Under the pieces are notes generated by a model, which was given only the letters and a program-made list of their open reading frames with translations, made no database searches and was not told where the DNA came from. From positions 9,378,648 through 9,442,647 of the forward strand of contig CM073329.1 of NCBI GenBank assembly GCA_037043015.1: 64,000 nt of DNA, written 5' to 3'. The DNA comes from Bryum argenteum (taxonomy: Eukaryota; Streptophyta; Bryopsida; Bryales; Bryaceae). The translations under genes and the position numbers were made by a program. Positions 23,050 to 32,139 of this stretch are shown here, piece after piece. How positions within the stretch are numbered: position 1 is the first letter of the stretch; every line of letters starts with the position of its first letter.

Positions 23050-25110
23050 TCACGGCATAGACCAACCACCCGAAAGAAATGTCTTATGAAAACTTGTTCC
23101 AGTTGCAATAACAAAAAATACTGCAAAACATAACAATTGTATTATGTCAATGATCAAACTTCAGAAAGCAATTCAATTGCAAGTATCGCTTATTAGAAAG
23201 AAGGTGAAAGCCACACCTGGAATTCCAGAAACAATATGGTCAGGACGGGATATGACGGAATATAAAGTTGCTCGTTCATCCACCTTCACCCACACCTGCT
23301 TCTTGTAATCTGCAAACAGAAGTTGATGAGAAGCAATTCACCGTGAAGGGTGAAAACAATCTATAAAGGGAGTGAAGATGAAGTCTTACCATTATCGTCA
23401 TCATCGTAATCTGCTCCCTGGAAGTGCCGCCCGACATCATTCTCCGACAGCCATTGCACTACTTGTTTCTTCGAGAGACTTTTCGCAGCATTCGACTACA
23501 GAAGACAAATCACCAACTGTTAAAAAGAAGGTAAAACGTAAAGAATCCCACAATCCGTGCAAAGAGGATAAACATAAGGCTAACACTGTTGACAAGCTAC
23601 TACCCACAAAGCTGCAGTTGACATAGTTCACTAATTGCAGATACGCAAAATCACTATATTGCGGCACAGAGAGTGAACATACTAGATAATAAAGCTCCAC
23701 CCTTTTGCGCGTGTATTCATGCCTTGTATCCCAAAGTAGGCTGGGAGCATCTTTACCATAGGCGTTTCCTTTCATTAAGGACAACATGCTATTGAAGATC
23801 TTAGAAAACGAAAGCTGCGAGTTCTGGAACCTAAACCTTCAAACTGTGCTCAATCAAGAGAGGCTTATAGCAAAGATAGCTAAACAACAGTCTCTGTTGA
23901 AAGTACATAGCATACGAGGCAGTATGATTGTGAAGGATATGATATCGAGGTGACCGCCGAATGTGTCCATTTCAAAAAAGTCTTCGATGAAATCAGAAAC
24001 CATGACCTGGGGGTGAAGGAAGAGAACTGGCCAGTGCATCATGCCGCTCTTGTCTACCGACGGCTTACGACCTTCGGTCAACTGGTTGTACATTGCCCGG
24101 CCTACTTTAATATTTCTTCCCTCCAACAATGTGGCCAGTTTCTGCACACATCGGAATCAGACTCAAAAAATGCATTCGAACATGAAATATGTATTAGAAA
24201 AAAATTGCGAATCGGAAATGACCTCTGATCTTTCCAGAGCTTCCTGGTCACGTTTCTTCTTCGCATCTTCTTCATCCTGGATTGCTTTTGCTTTGTCTCC
24301 AATTTTTTTAAGCTCAGTGTTCGAAGGGTCAAGTTCTAAACCCTTCTCGGCCATACTTAGGGCTTCTGGAATCAACTTCAGAGCCAACGCAGCTTTAGCG
24401 CCACGAAAGTAAGCCTGTCAAGAAAGATCCATTATTCAATGATTGATGGCCGGAAAGATAGTCAATCATATTACGATTTGAATACAGCTTGAGACAAAAG
24501 TTCATAGACGGGGAATTTCGCAACATGCCTTGACATTGCCTTGGTTGAGTTTGATTGCCTCGGTAGCATCGTCATATGCATACCGGTTGTTTCCTAACAG
24601 AAGATTGACATGAGCACGATTGGCGTAACAAACAGAGTTGTGCAGTGCGTCCGGAATGTTCTGACCGATGGCCTTGGTGTAGCACTCTATAGCTTCTGTG
24701 TAGTGCTTCTTTCCCATTTTGACGAACTTATTACCATCTTCCTGCAACACAGAATTCACATTGAATCTAAGTACAAACAGAGCTGAATGATGCAAAAGTA
24801 GAACGAGTAAGATCCTCCCCTACTTCTCAAAAGGCAACATTCGATTCGATGCAAAAACTTCACACAAATCACCCACTTAACACAACTCAAAATCACATTC
24901 TTGAGTTCATATTATCCAGGGGTAATATGTAAGGGTGACTATAAGCTAAGAGGAAGTACAGAATAAAAGTTTCGTCAAGCATGAAACTAACGAAGAGGCT
25001 GATACCTTGAATTCAATAGCAGCGCTCTCTTTAATAGCGTTTATGGCATCCAAATCGGCTTTCTCAGCATCTGTCTCCGCAATCGTTCCCGGTGGCATAA
25101 AGAGAGCCAT
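23050..25110 (-). CDS. TTC4/Cns1-like TPR co-chaperone
   Basis: Proteins of this family bind HSP90/HSP70 C-termini through three TPRs and carry a C-terminal wheel domain. Exons (minus): 25006-25110, 24529-24741, 24223-24414, 23941-24141, 23683-23763, 23390-23495, 23217-23309, 23050-23120, giving 353 aa. The start is MALFMPPGTIAE. TPRs span about residues 36-150 (EDGNKFVKMGKKHYTEAIEC, then NSVCYANRAHVNLLLGN). A charged helix follows (KKKRDQEALERSE). The wheel domain runs from about 172 (LATLLEGRNIKVGRAMY) to the end, with HWPVLFLHPQ, SDFIEDFFEMDTFGGHLDI, QVWVKVDERATLYSVI and GIPVFFVIATGTSFHKTF matching plant homologs. Intron 2 is GC-AG and intron 4 is AT-AC; the other junctions are GT-AG. All phases agree. 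AAACCCTAA teloboxes lie upstream. Confidence 0.93.
23764..23940 (-). other. U12-type AT-AC intron (intron 4 of the TTC4-like gene)
   Basis: On the minus strand the intron starts ATATCCTTC, matching the U12 donor consensus RTATCCTTT in its first eight bases. It ends GGAAAC with AC as the terminal dinucleotide. A branch site TCCTTAAT lies at 23781-23774, with the likely branch A about 11 nt before the end, inside the usual window. Removing exactly these 177 nt joins HLDI to AYGKDAPSLLWD. Spacing between HLD and LxWD then equals that in remembered plant homologs. No GT-AG alternative I tried keeps that spacing. Confidence 0.85.
24415..24528 (-). other. GC-AG intron (intron 2 of the TTC4-like gene)
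   Basis: The donor reads AAG|GCATGT and the acceptor TGACAG|GCTTAC. Using these gives NVK|AYFRGAKAALALK, the expected continuation of TPR proteins in this family, with phase 0 on both sides. No nearby GT keeps the frame. GC-AG introns are about one percent of plant introns. Confidence 0.8.
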
Positions 25111-25517
25111 ATCAACTCAATTTCTCTGCTCCAGAATGCCCTGATTTTCAGAACCCAGTACGAGGACCAGCCCGGCTGTCCCGACACTCGCCAAGTACTT
25201 TTTCAAAGCTGCGACACACCCATAAACCCTGAAATCCTCAAAAACCCTAAATTTGCACAACCATGACTAAATTTGCACAACCATGACAGTAGACTGTACT
25301 AATCGCCACACATTCCTCATTGAACCCTAGAAAGCATAAAACCCAAAACCTCCAGTTGCAGACGAAAAATTCTCACATCAATGAAAAGTGGAACGAGAGG
25401 CGATGATGGCCTGGAATGCGAAGTCAATTACTCTTGGGCGAATTGGGCAGCAAGGGCAAGAGGGGAGCAATCACTTGGATCGGAAAGATTTCTGGAAGCA
25501 CGATCGCCCACTGCGCT

Positions 25518-25534
25518 AAAACCCTAAACCCTAA
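25518..25534 (+). promoter_or_regulatory. Telobox pair upstream of the TTC4-like gene
   Basis: AAACCCTAAACCCTAA lies about 410 bp upstream of the TTC4 start codon. Single AACCCTAAA-like copies lie nearer, around 25240. Teloboxes are frequent in promoters or leaders of plant growth-related and housekeeping genes. Confidence 0.5.
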
Positions 25535-25614
25535 TTCTAGGACCCAGAAACTGGTCAATCTGCTGATTCTGCTCTGCTTACTATATGCACTACATTGCTG
25601 GTAAGTGCGGTTAA

Positions 25615-26042
25615 AGGCCCCTTCCCACCTGGCCTTTGATAAGAGCATACATTAAAACTTAAGACCTCCACAATTTTGGGGAAATTCCTTATTCTTAGGG
25701 AAGGCCTCATCAATGAGGCTTGGAAAAGTGTCTTGAAAAGTAGCCTCAATTACATAATGGCTCCTCAAAGGCCCCATTAACTAAGACCACTCTTAAGTCT
25801 TCAAAACTTGAGAATATTTCTAATTGTGGTGCTTCCTTAACACTTGCCTACTAATGCTCAACTATGTTTTGTCCTCCCAAATACTAGCTAATATTTTTTT
25901 GTCCTCCAAGTTTTAGAGTGTGCCATGTGGGCATCCATGTAGGATTGGTAATTACTAAAGAATGTAGGTGTGGACACACACTCTTTTAAGAAGATAAGAC
26001 CACCTTCTAACACCACCTCTAAGGCCAAGTGGGAACGTACCT
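25615..26042 (-). mobile_element. 428-bp MITE, copy 2 (intact, inverted)
   Basis: Reverse complement of the 428-bp element interrupted at 3445-7358. It begins AGGCCCCTTCCCACC, ends GTGGGAACGTACCT and is flanked by TAA at 25612-25614 and 26043-26045. It has no coding frame. It gives the unoccupied sequence GGCCTTAGAGGTGG at the point where the Harbinger element inserted in copy 1. Confidence 0.92.
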
Positions 26043-26045
26043 TAA

Positions 26046-26556
26046 GAGTGTAAGCAATTTTTGTGCATGGGCAAAGTATGGTAAGTGGTTAAGAAATCTT
26101 TCAAATTTACATTATTGGGGAGTTTCCAAGGAAATCAATTTTGGAAGATGTGCAAAGTATCAAGCGGATTGAATGAATCCGGGAAGATAATTTTGAATAA
26201 ATACTGAATTGGTTATGAATCTTGAAAGGAAAACCCATAGGTAAACCCAAAACCACTCAGCATAAATTGTACACCATGATTACATTAAAAATTTGAAAAT
26301 GCAAGCTATAATGTATCTCTTGCTTGGACAGGTCTAATGCGCGGTTTGTGATGTTGTGTGGGTTTTGAGCCACCTACTACAAGTGGAAGGATAATTCAAG
26401 TGAAACTATTATTTCTTGACTCTTCTATGATATGTTGTGAATCTTTGAAGTTGAAATTATAGGTATTTCTATAACGGTGTCCCAAAATTCTATGATGTTC
26501 AATGTGACTTCATGAAAAATTATGCAAAACTATTAAATAAAGGTATTGCTCCATGT
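26046..26556. other. Intergenic, nothing recognised
   Basis: AT-rich sequence with no ORF, RNA gene or repeat that I can support. Confidence 0.5.
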
Positions 26557-26560
26557 TTAA

Positions 26561-27533
26561 CCCTTAAACGCCCACGATGTCGAAAAACGACATTTTGGAT
26601 GTACATCCAGAAACTTTGAAGAGCCATATCTTCTTCATCCGAGGTCCGTTTTGGATGAAATCACTTGGGTTAGGTTCCAAATCAAGTCTAGTTTGTGTTG
26701 TAAAATTTGCAAGCCCATACAATAAATTATGAATTAATGGAATGCACTTTAGTGAAGACAGCTCTTGTTTTTGGGTTTCCAAGCATGGGCCATGTATTAC
26801 CATTGCAAGCCAATTATGTGAAATTAAAAATAGTTTTTCATAATTTTTTTTTCATGGTCATGATCTTAAGGTGATTCTTAACAACTTTGTAGTGAGAAGT
26901 TTTTTGCTCCAAATGATTTTGCTATTGGATTTGCAATGATGTTTTGTCAACAGAAAAAGTGAGAAAATGGATGATATTTGAGGAGCTATATCTCCCCCAT
27001 CCACCGTTGGATTTCAACTTAATTTTTTGGGATGGCCTCCAATTAGAGTCTAGTCTAAGTGGTAGAAACCTTAACAAGATCGAAGATGTTTTGGAGATAA
27101 GGCATGAAATTGAATGCAAAGGGTCTAGTTTTGGACTATTTTTCCTTTGTAAAATGTTTGGTAGTTTTTACCATTGCATGGCTTTTATTTTAGCCAAGAA
27201 ATTTTTTTGATGAATTTTTGTTGGGTAAAGGACTTATTAAGATGAAGGTGAACATCTTTCTAGTTGGTGATTTTTTCATTGCAATAGGTATATTGGTAGC
27301 ATTTCCACCTCAAAGTGAAAATGATGAAATTTTGCAGTTTGTTTTTGATATTAATATGTTATGATCTCCCGATCTATAAGGCCTCATGACTCAAATTTTG
27401 GTCCACATGATCTTGGATAAGTATATTACAAGTTTGTACGGTTGAGATCTTAATAGCTTCTCTTGATTTTCATCTATGACAATTTCTATGAAAATGTGCT
27501 TTTCTGCTAAAAATAGGCTCGGGCGTTTAGGGG
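26561..27533 (+). mobile_element. TTAA-flanked element, family T3, copy 1 (973 bp)
   Basis: It starts CCCTTAAACGCCCACGATG and ends GGGCGTTTAGGGG, with TTAA at 26557-26560 and 27534-27537. The interior is homologous, inverted, to 56651-57621. A self-complementary palindrome (GTCGAAAAACGAC) lies near the left end. Short frames inside are not recognisable proteins, so it is probably non-autonomous. Confidence 0.85.
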
Positions 27534-27652
27534 TTAAGGACCGAGGGCTTTGCAAATGGATATATTAAGCATTCCAAAAAGAAGAGATATGTTTCCTCAC
27601 AATCAGATTCAGTCTGTCTTGAAACACTAATAATCAAGGAATATTTTTTCTC

Positions 27653-28834
27653 TTAGTGTGAAAAGTGACCCACTCCATTAAAAAACATAGTGACTCCGTA
27701 TCGGTTACAACAATCGATAGCATCTTGGTCACGTCTACTACCACCTGGTTGAATAATGGTTCTTACTCCAGCTTTACAAGCATCTTCTACAATAAAAGCA
27801 AATGAAAAGGATGCGTCACTTGCTAAAGCCGCTCCTTTACTTTTATCTCCAGATTTTTCAAGTGCGATTTGCATGCTCTTCACTCGAGTTGGTTGGCCAC
27901 TTCCCACCCCTAACATTTGATTATTCTTTGCCAAAACAATAGCATTGCTTTTAACATGCTTGCAACATTTCCAAGCATATAGTGCATCTTGCAATTGCTC
28001 GAAAGTGCAATCGTTGTTTGTCACTAGTTCAAGATCTTCGGGTCCAAGTACTTTGTCATCAATTTCTTGGACCAACCAACCCGCACTTCCAATTTGTCGA
28101 AATGATAGATGATCTTTCCGAGTATACTTTGTCGCTTTAAAAATACGCAAGGTTTCTGATTTTTCTTCCAAAATCTCCAGACCCTTTGAAGTGTAACCAA
28201 GAGCCACAACATTTTCATAAAACATTTGTTTTGCACCATCCATAGGACTGCGAAATTCTTGAATTTCATGTGCGAGGTTTTCATCTACTATTGTATTGAA
28301 AGCAACAGTACCTCCATATGCACTACGAGGATCACCCTTCACTGCTCCGTGATATGCTTCCACAATGCGTTCATTTGAATCAACTGACGCAATTCCACAT
28401 GGATTTGTGGAATTTACTATCACACAAGTTGGGTTTTTGAAATCATTCACACAATTCCAAGCTGCATCAATATCCAAATAGTTGTTATACGACATTTTTT
28501 CACCGTGAAGTTGTATAACATTTTCAATGCCTTCAAACTTGGAGACATTGAGGAAATCATCTCCAACATAAAAAGCGGCCCGTTGATGTGAGTTTTCACC
28601 GTACTTCAAAATAGACTTGAGTTTAAGATGATACGTCAAACTTGGAGGAAATTTGGCCTTTCTTTCAACATCTTGTTCAGGATTTGTATCTTGAGCCTTT
28701 AAAATAGGGAATCTTTGAAATGTAGTTCTAACATGGTAGTGGCGTGTACTAGCATGCAAATTATTTTTTGTTGATGCAAAATCTGAAGAAAGTGACATCC
28801 CACCCAGAAATTTTGAACCGACAATCATCGCCAT
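27653..28834 (-). CDS. AICARFT-only ORF derived from ATIC/PurH, catalytic Lys-His missing
   Basis: A continuous 393-codon frame. Residues ~60-393 match the AICAR transformylase domain of plant bifunctional ATIC (purine steps 9-10): KYGENSHQRAAFY, MSYNNYLDIDAAWNCV, KHVKSNAIVLAKNNQMLG, GGSRRDQDAIDCCN and the end GVGHFSH. The N-terminal IMP cyclohydrolase (MGS-like) domain is absent; instead there are ~55 Ser/Arg/Thr-rich residues that could be a plastid transit peptide. The family signature KHTNPCG reads NSTNPCG here (Asn141-Ser142; codons AAT TCC), removing the Lys and His needed for formyl transfer. A short deletion also affects the DAFFPF region (DASFSFAF). The plant gene normally has introns and this has none, suggesting a retrocopy; no poly(A) remnant was found. 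It is either a recent pseudogene still open or a protein with a new role. Confidence 0.8.
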   Translation of the reverse strand: MAMIVGSKFLGGMSLSSDFASTKNNLHASTRHYHVRTTFQRFPILKAQDTNPEQDVERKAKFPPSLTYHLKLKSILKYGENSHQRAAFYVGDDFLNVSKFEGIENVIQLHGEKMSYNNYLDIDAAWNCVNDFKNPTCVIVNSTNPCGIASVDSNERIVEAYHGAVKGDPRSAYGGTVAFNTIVDENLAHEIQEFRSPMDGAKQMFYENVVALGYTSKGLEILEEKSETLRIFKATKYTRKDHLSFRQIGSAGWLVQEIDDKVLGPEDLELVTNNDCTFEQLQDALYAWKCCKHVKSNAIVLAKNNQMLGVGSGQPTRVKSMQIALEKSGDKSKGAALASDASFSFAFIVEDACKAGVRTIIQPGGSRRDQDAIDCCNRYGVTMFFNGVGHFSH

Positions 28835-28839
28835 AACTA

Positions 28840-29800
28840 CTTAGCACCCTTTTTACTACTTCACAAACCCAAACTTTTAAATCATCACAATATACTAAAA
28901 AATATATGCTTCTTGAAATATAGTTGCTAATAAATACACACACATCTATACATATGTACATAAAGCAACATAAAATCAAAATGTTATCTAAATTTATATC
29001 CACATGTATAACTTTGAGAGTAAAAGTTATACACATGGATATAATTTAGATAATATTTAAAAAGTTAATAACATCTTTTACTTGTTTTTTTACAAAACAG
29101 TAACCTGAAGTTGAAAAATAGGGTGTGAAGTGCAAATTGATTCAAATTCTTTTTAACCCTCAGTCTAAGGACAAAGCATGCAACCAGGTCTTTGATATGT
29201 CGCAGCTGTGTGCATTTCATAATATCAAATCCCTACTTCATGTACGTATTTGCTACATTTCTTGAGAATTGATCATGAAAATGCTCTCTTTAACTTGTTA
29301 TTGAGTCGGAAATGTACATCCCAAGCACATCTATTAAAAACCTACGTTTCAAAATAGCTTACATTATGTTTAGATCAACAAAAAAATGATGTACAGATTT
29401 CACAGTAGGTTTGCAATTAGCTTATATTATGTTTCAGATCAACGAAAAAATGATGTACAGGTTCGCCGTAGATTGGAAATTGCTCTAGAATCGACGACTT
29501 TTTGGCCTCTCGTTCTGAATGATAGGGTTACTGGAAAGGGAAGAAGCTTGAGTACGTAGACTGCAGTAGGTACCCACCATGGCAGAATCCACACTCGTCT
29601 TTTCAGGATCGGCAATCATCCAGTGAATTCGTCTCAGCATCGATTACGTCATGATTTTGAATCATCTGATTAGAGAGTTAAGGTAACGGGTGGTACCTTA
29701 ACTCCACCTTGACTATCACCAGTCTGATCAAAAGCTAGCATGCTACGTAGCTAGCCTTCCATCAAAGAACTTTCTGGCACTTCATCAGTTTGCAATGACA
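28840..29800. other. Intergenic, nothing recognised apart from a short duplication
   Basis: Contains a diverged ~60-bp direct duplication around 29350-29480 (GATCAACRAAAAAATGATGT in both units). No gene was recognised until the B3-domain gene begins. Confidence 0.5.
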
Positions 29801-29811
29801 GATCGAAAACC

Positions 29812-30721
29812 ATGGCTCGCTCCAACCCTGCATTCAAGCGACGCAAGGGACAGGAGAAAGGAATCATCGAAGAGAACCAGCATGCCGAAGTTGCAGCTGC
29901 AGGATCGCCCAGCTTTACCAGATTCATCACCGCCAAAACTACACATCACTCCGCTTACTGCTGCAGACTGGTATATATCTCCTGATCTGTGGTTTGCTAA
30001 TTTGATTGAGTTTTGGATCTGATTTCAATCTACAGGTGTGTGCAACTTTGGCATCTTCGTATGTGTCTGTGTTGAGATGTTCAATGTGTGAGTAGCTTCG
30101 AATGTTTGATTCTGATGGTTTTGCATTTGGGTTTGAGCTCAGTGTGTGCCGAAAAAGTTTCGTGAGGAGCATGCTATCCCAGATCACGTGACTATGACGG
30201 ATGCGACGGGGACGAGGGTATGGAAAATGCGGTTCCATGCGGCGCCGAGCGCCACCATCAGCAACGGGTGGCGAGAGTTTTCGTATGACCACAGTCTGAG
30301 ATTGAACGACGAGCTGCTATTCACTCTCGTCTCACCTTCGCATTTCCATGTTGCCTTTGCAGCCGCCAGGCGGCCGATGCATCCAACGCGACGTGAGGAC
30401 AGTGGCTATCCCTGGAGACAAAACTACTATCGCTTAGCGTGCTTGTCCTCAATCTCCCACCCCAAGCAACTGCAAGAGAATGTTGTCACCGCATCACCGA
30501 CGGAGGAAAAAGAAACGGACGTATCCGTGCTGGTGAATGCTGCAAATGCTGAAGCTAAGGGACAATCTTCCGACGAGAAGTATGCCAATGCGCCCAAAGA
30601 AATGTTCTGCCCTGGAGTGCAAGACATTCAGGGTGGGCAGCCGACGACTTACTTAGAACGCACGAATCCAGATGGGTCGACATATTTACAAATCGTCGAT
30701 AGTGGAAGTGAGATCGACTGA
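29812..30721 (+). CDS. Small B3 DNA-binding-domain protein (REM-like)
   Basis: B3 domains are plant-specific DNA-binding folds in nuclear transcription factors. I infer two exons, 29812-29970 and 30143-30721 (GT-AG, phase 0), giving 245 aa. The start MARSNPAFKRRKGQEK is basic and could serve as a nuclear signal. The B3 domain spans about residues 34-125: SFTRFITAKTTHH, then VPKKFREEHAIPDHVTM, TRVWKMRFH, ISNGWREFSYDHSL and NDELLFTLV. These follow the B3 order PKxF, VxL, W, GWxxF, D and F. The intron falls just before the PKKF strand. The remaining ~115 residues are acidic and Ser/Thr-rich without a second domain. Single-B3 proteins of this sort fall in the loose REM class. DNA-binding specificity cannot be read from sequence. 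Confidence 0.8.
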
Positions 30722-31709
30722 TTCGAATACTGCCTTGACAACAATTACGTACGCGTAGTACTATCCTGAAACATGTGAAAAGTATATTTGCGTTTTGTAC
30801 AATTTTGATGACTCGGAAGAATTTGTAGGATTCTTTCCTTTTTTTACTACTGAAATTAGACAGAAACGGAACCAACTGAACGGTAGATTTTTTTGGGCTA
30901 GAGATTGTGAGGTCTCAGAATCGATGCGATGCGAGCTGTCCTCGAGTCTCTTACAGAGTGTTGACCGGAGGTGCACACCGGGTCCGACCATACTCCGTAA
31001 CTGGACAGGCCATGGTTGCAGAGCTTCACAACTCTGTACTTTTTGCTTCTGCCACATTTTTACGAGTTAAATCTTTTGCGATCACACACTTCAAATCTGA
31101 AGTTCAGAATATCCTGATTATTCAACTCAATCCAAGTTGATGTCTCAAAGCCACCATGAGTGAACAACACAAGTAATGAGGAGTCAATGCTTTAATGAAA
31201 GCAGAGACCAAAGCTAAGCAAGAACATCTCCGGCTCCGACCTTGTCATTGAACTTACAATATGCAGTAGAGTTAAAAACTCCAACATTCAACTGGGAGCA
31301 AACCCAAGCTGTATAGCATGCGGCAGCCCATGGGTCCAATCGGACCAATCCGAATAACCATGGGAGCAGTGGCGATGTCAACAACGGCCGTCAAATTAAG
31401 TGACGCAAGGGCCGTTGCAAGAGATTGAGAGCTTCTTCAGGCTTATTAGGGCGATCAGGATGGTCCTGATCTATGGACTCAAGAGAAAGGTGATGGGCAT
31501 TTCTGTGGAGTCGAGGTACGTTGAAGGAAGCACAAGGTTATTGAACAAGCCCGCAGGAAGCCAATGGTGTGAACAATCGCATAGTGTTTTAACATGGTTT
31601 AAACACTATCACAACCTAAGATAGTGTTTCAACCATATAAGTATTTGTAGATACTTGCTTCCTAATATCAAGGGTTCGTGGTGGAGTGTGTACGCAAGTT
31701 CCAATATCT

Positions 31710-31762
31710 CCAACATCTCGGACCTCACTCCAACATCTCGGACCTCACTCCAACATCTCGCA
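31710..31762 (+). repeat. 20-bp tandem repeat, about 2.6 units
   Basis: The unit CCAACATCTCGGACCTCACT occurs twice in full and then breaks off after CCAACATCTCG. Confidence 0.85.
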
Positions 31763-31784
31763 GCTCAGTATCAAGAATCACCTT

Positions 31785-32060
31785 TTAAGTGCGAAGAAGT
31801 TTCTGGTCTAGGCCGAGTATGACGCGGGCATTGGCGAGGCCACACTGCGAGGATGGGAGGCCAATTTCACGACCTATCTGGACCAAGAGAAGGTCAAAAA
31901 TGAGTTCGCCGAGCTTTTTCGGCTAGTGCTAACGCAGAGGATTGGGAGCCCCCAAAAATCCGATGAGGAATTGTCGTTCGACAAGATGCATGTCAAGCAA
32001 CGCGCCATGTTCGAGTCCTTGGTCTTCATTGCGAAGGAGATCGAGCCATTGCCATGACCG
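31785..32060 (+). pseudogene. Unrecognised gene relic
   Basis: A GC-richer stretch reads as protein in one frame apart from one early stop: KFLV-stop-AEYDAGIGEATLRGW, then FTTYLDQEKVKNEFAELFR, LTQRIGS and SFDKMHVKQRAMFESLVFI, ending at TGA 32055. Composition is protein-like and unlike the AT-rich surroundings. I do not recognise the family. It may be an exon of a decayed gene or a transposon-captured fragment. Confidence 0.35.
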
Positions 32061-32139
32061 CGTATCTTTTGGCGAGTGACGTGCTATCAAACGAGAAGGT
32101 TAGCGAGAGACTCTCACGGAGTTTAGTTAGTATGAGTTG

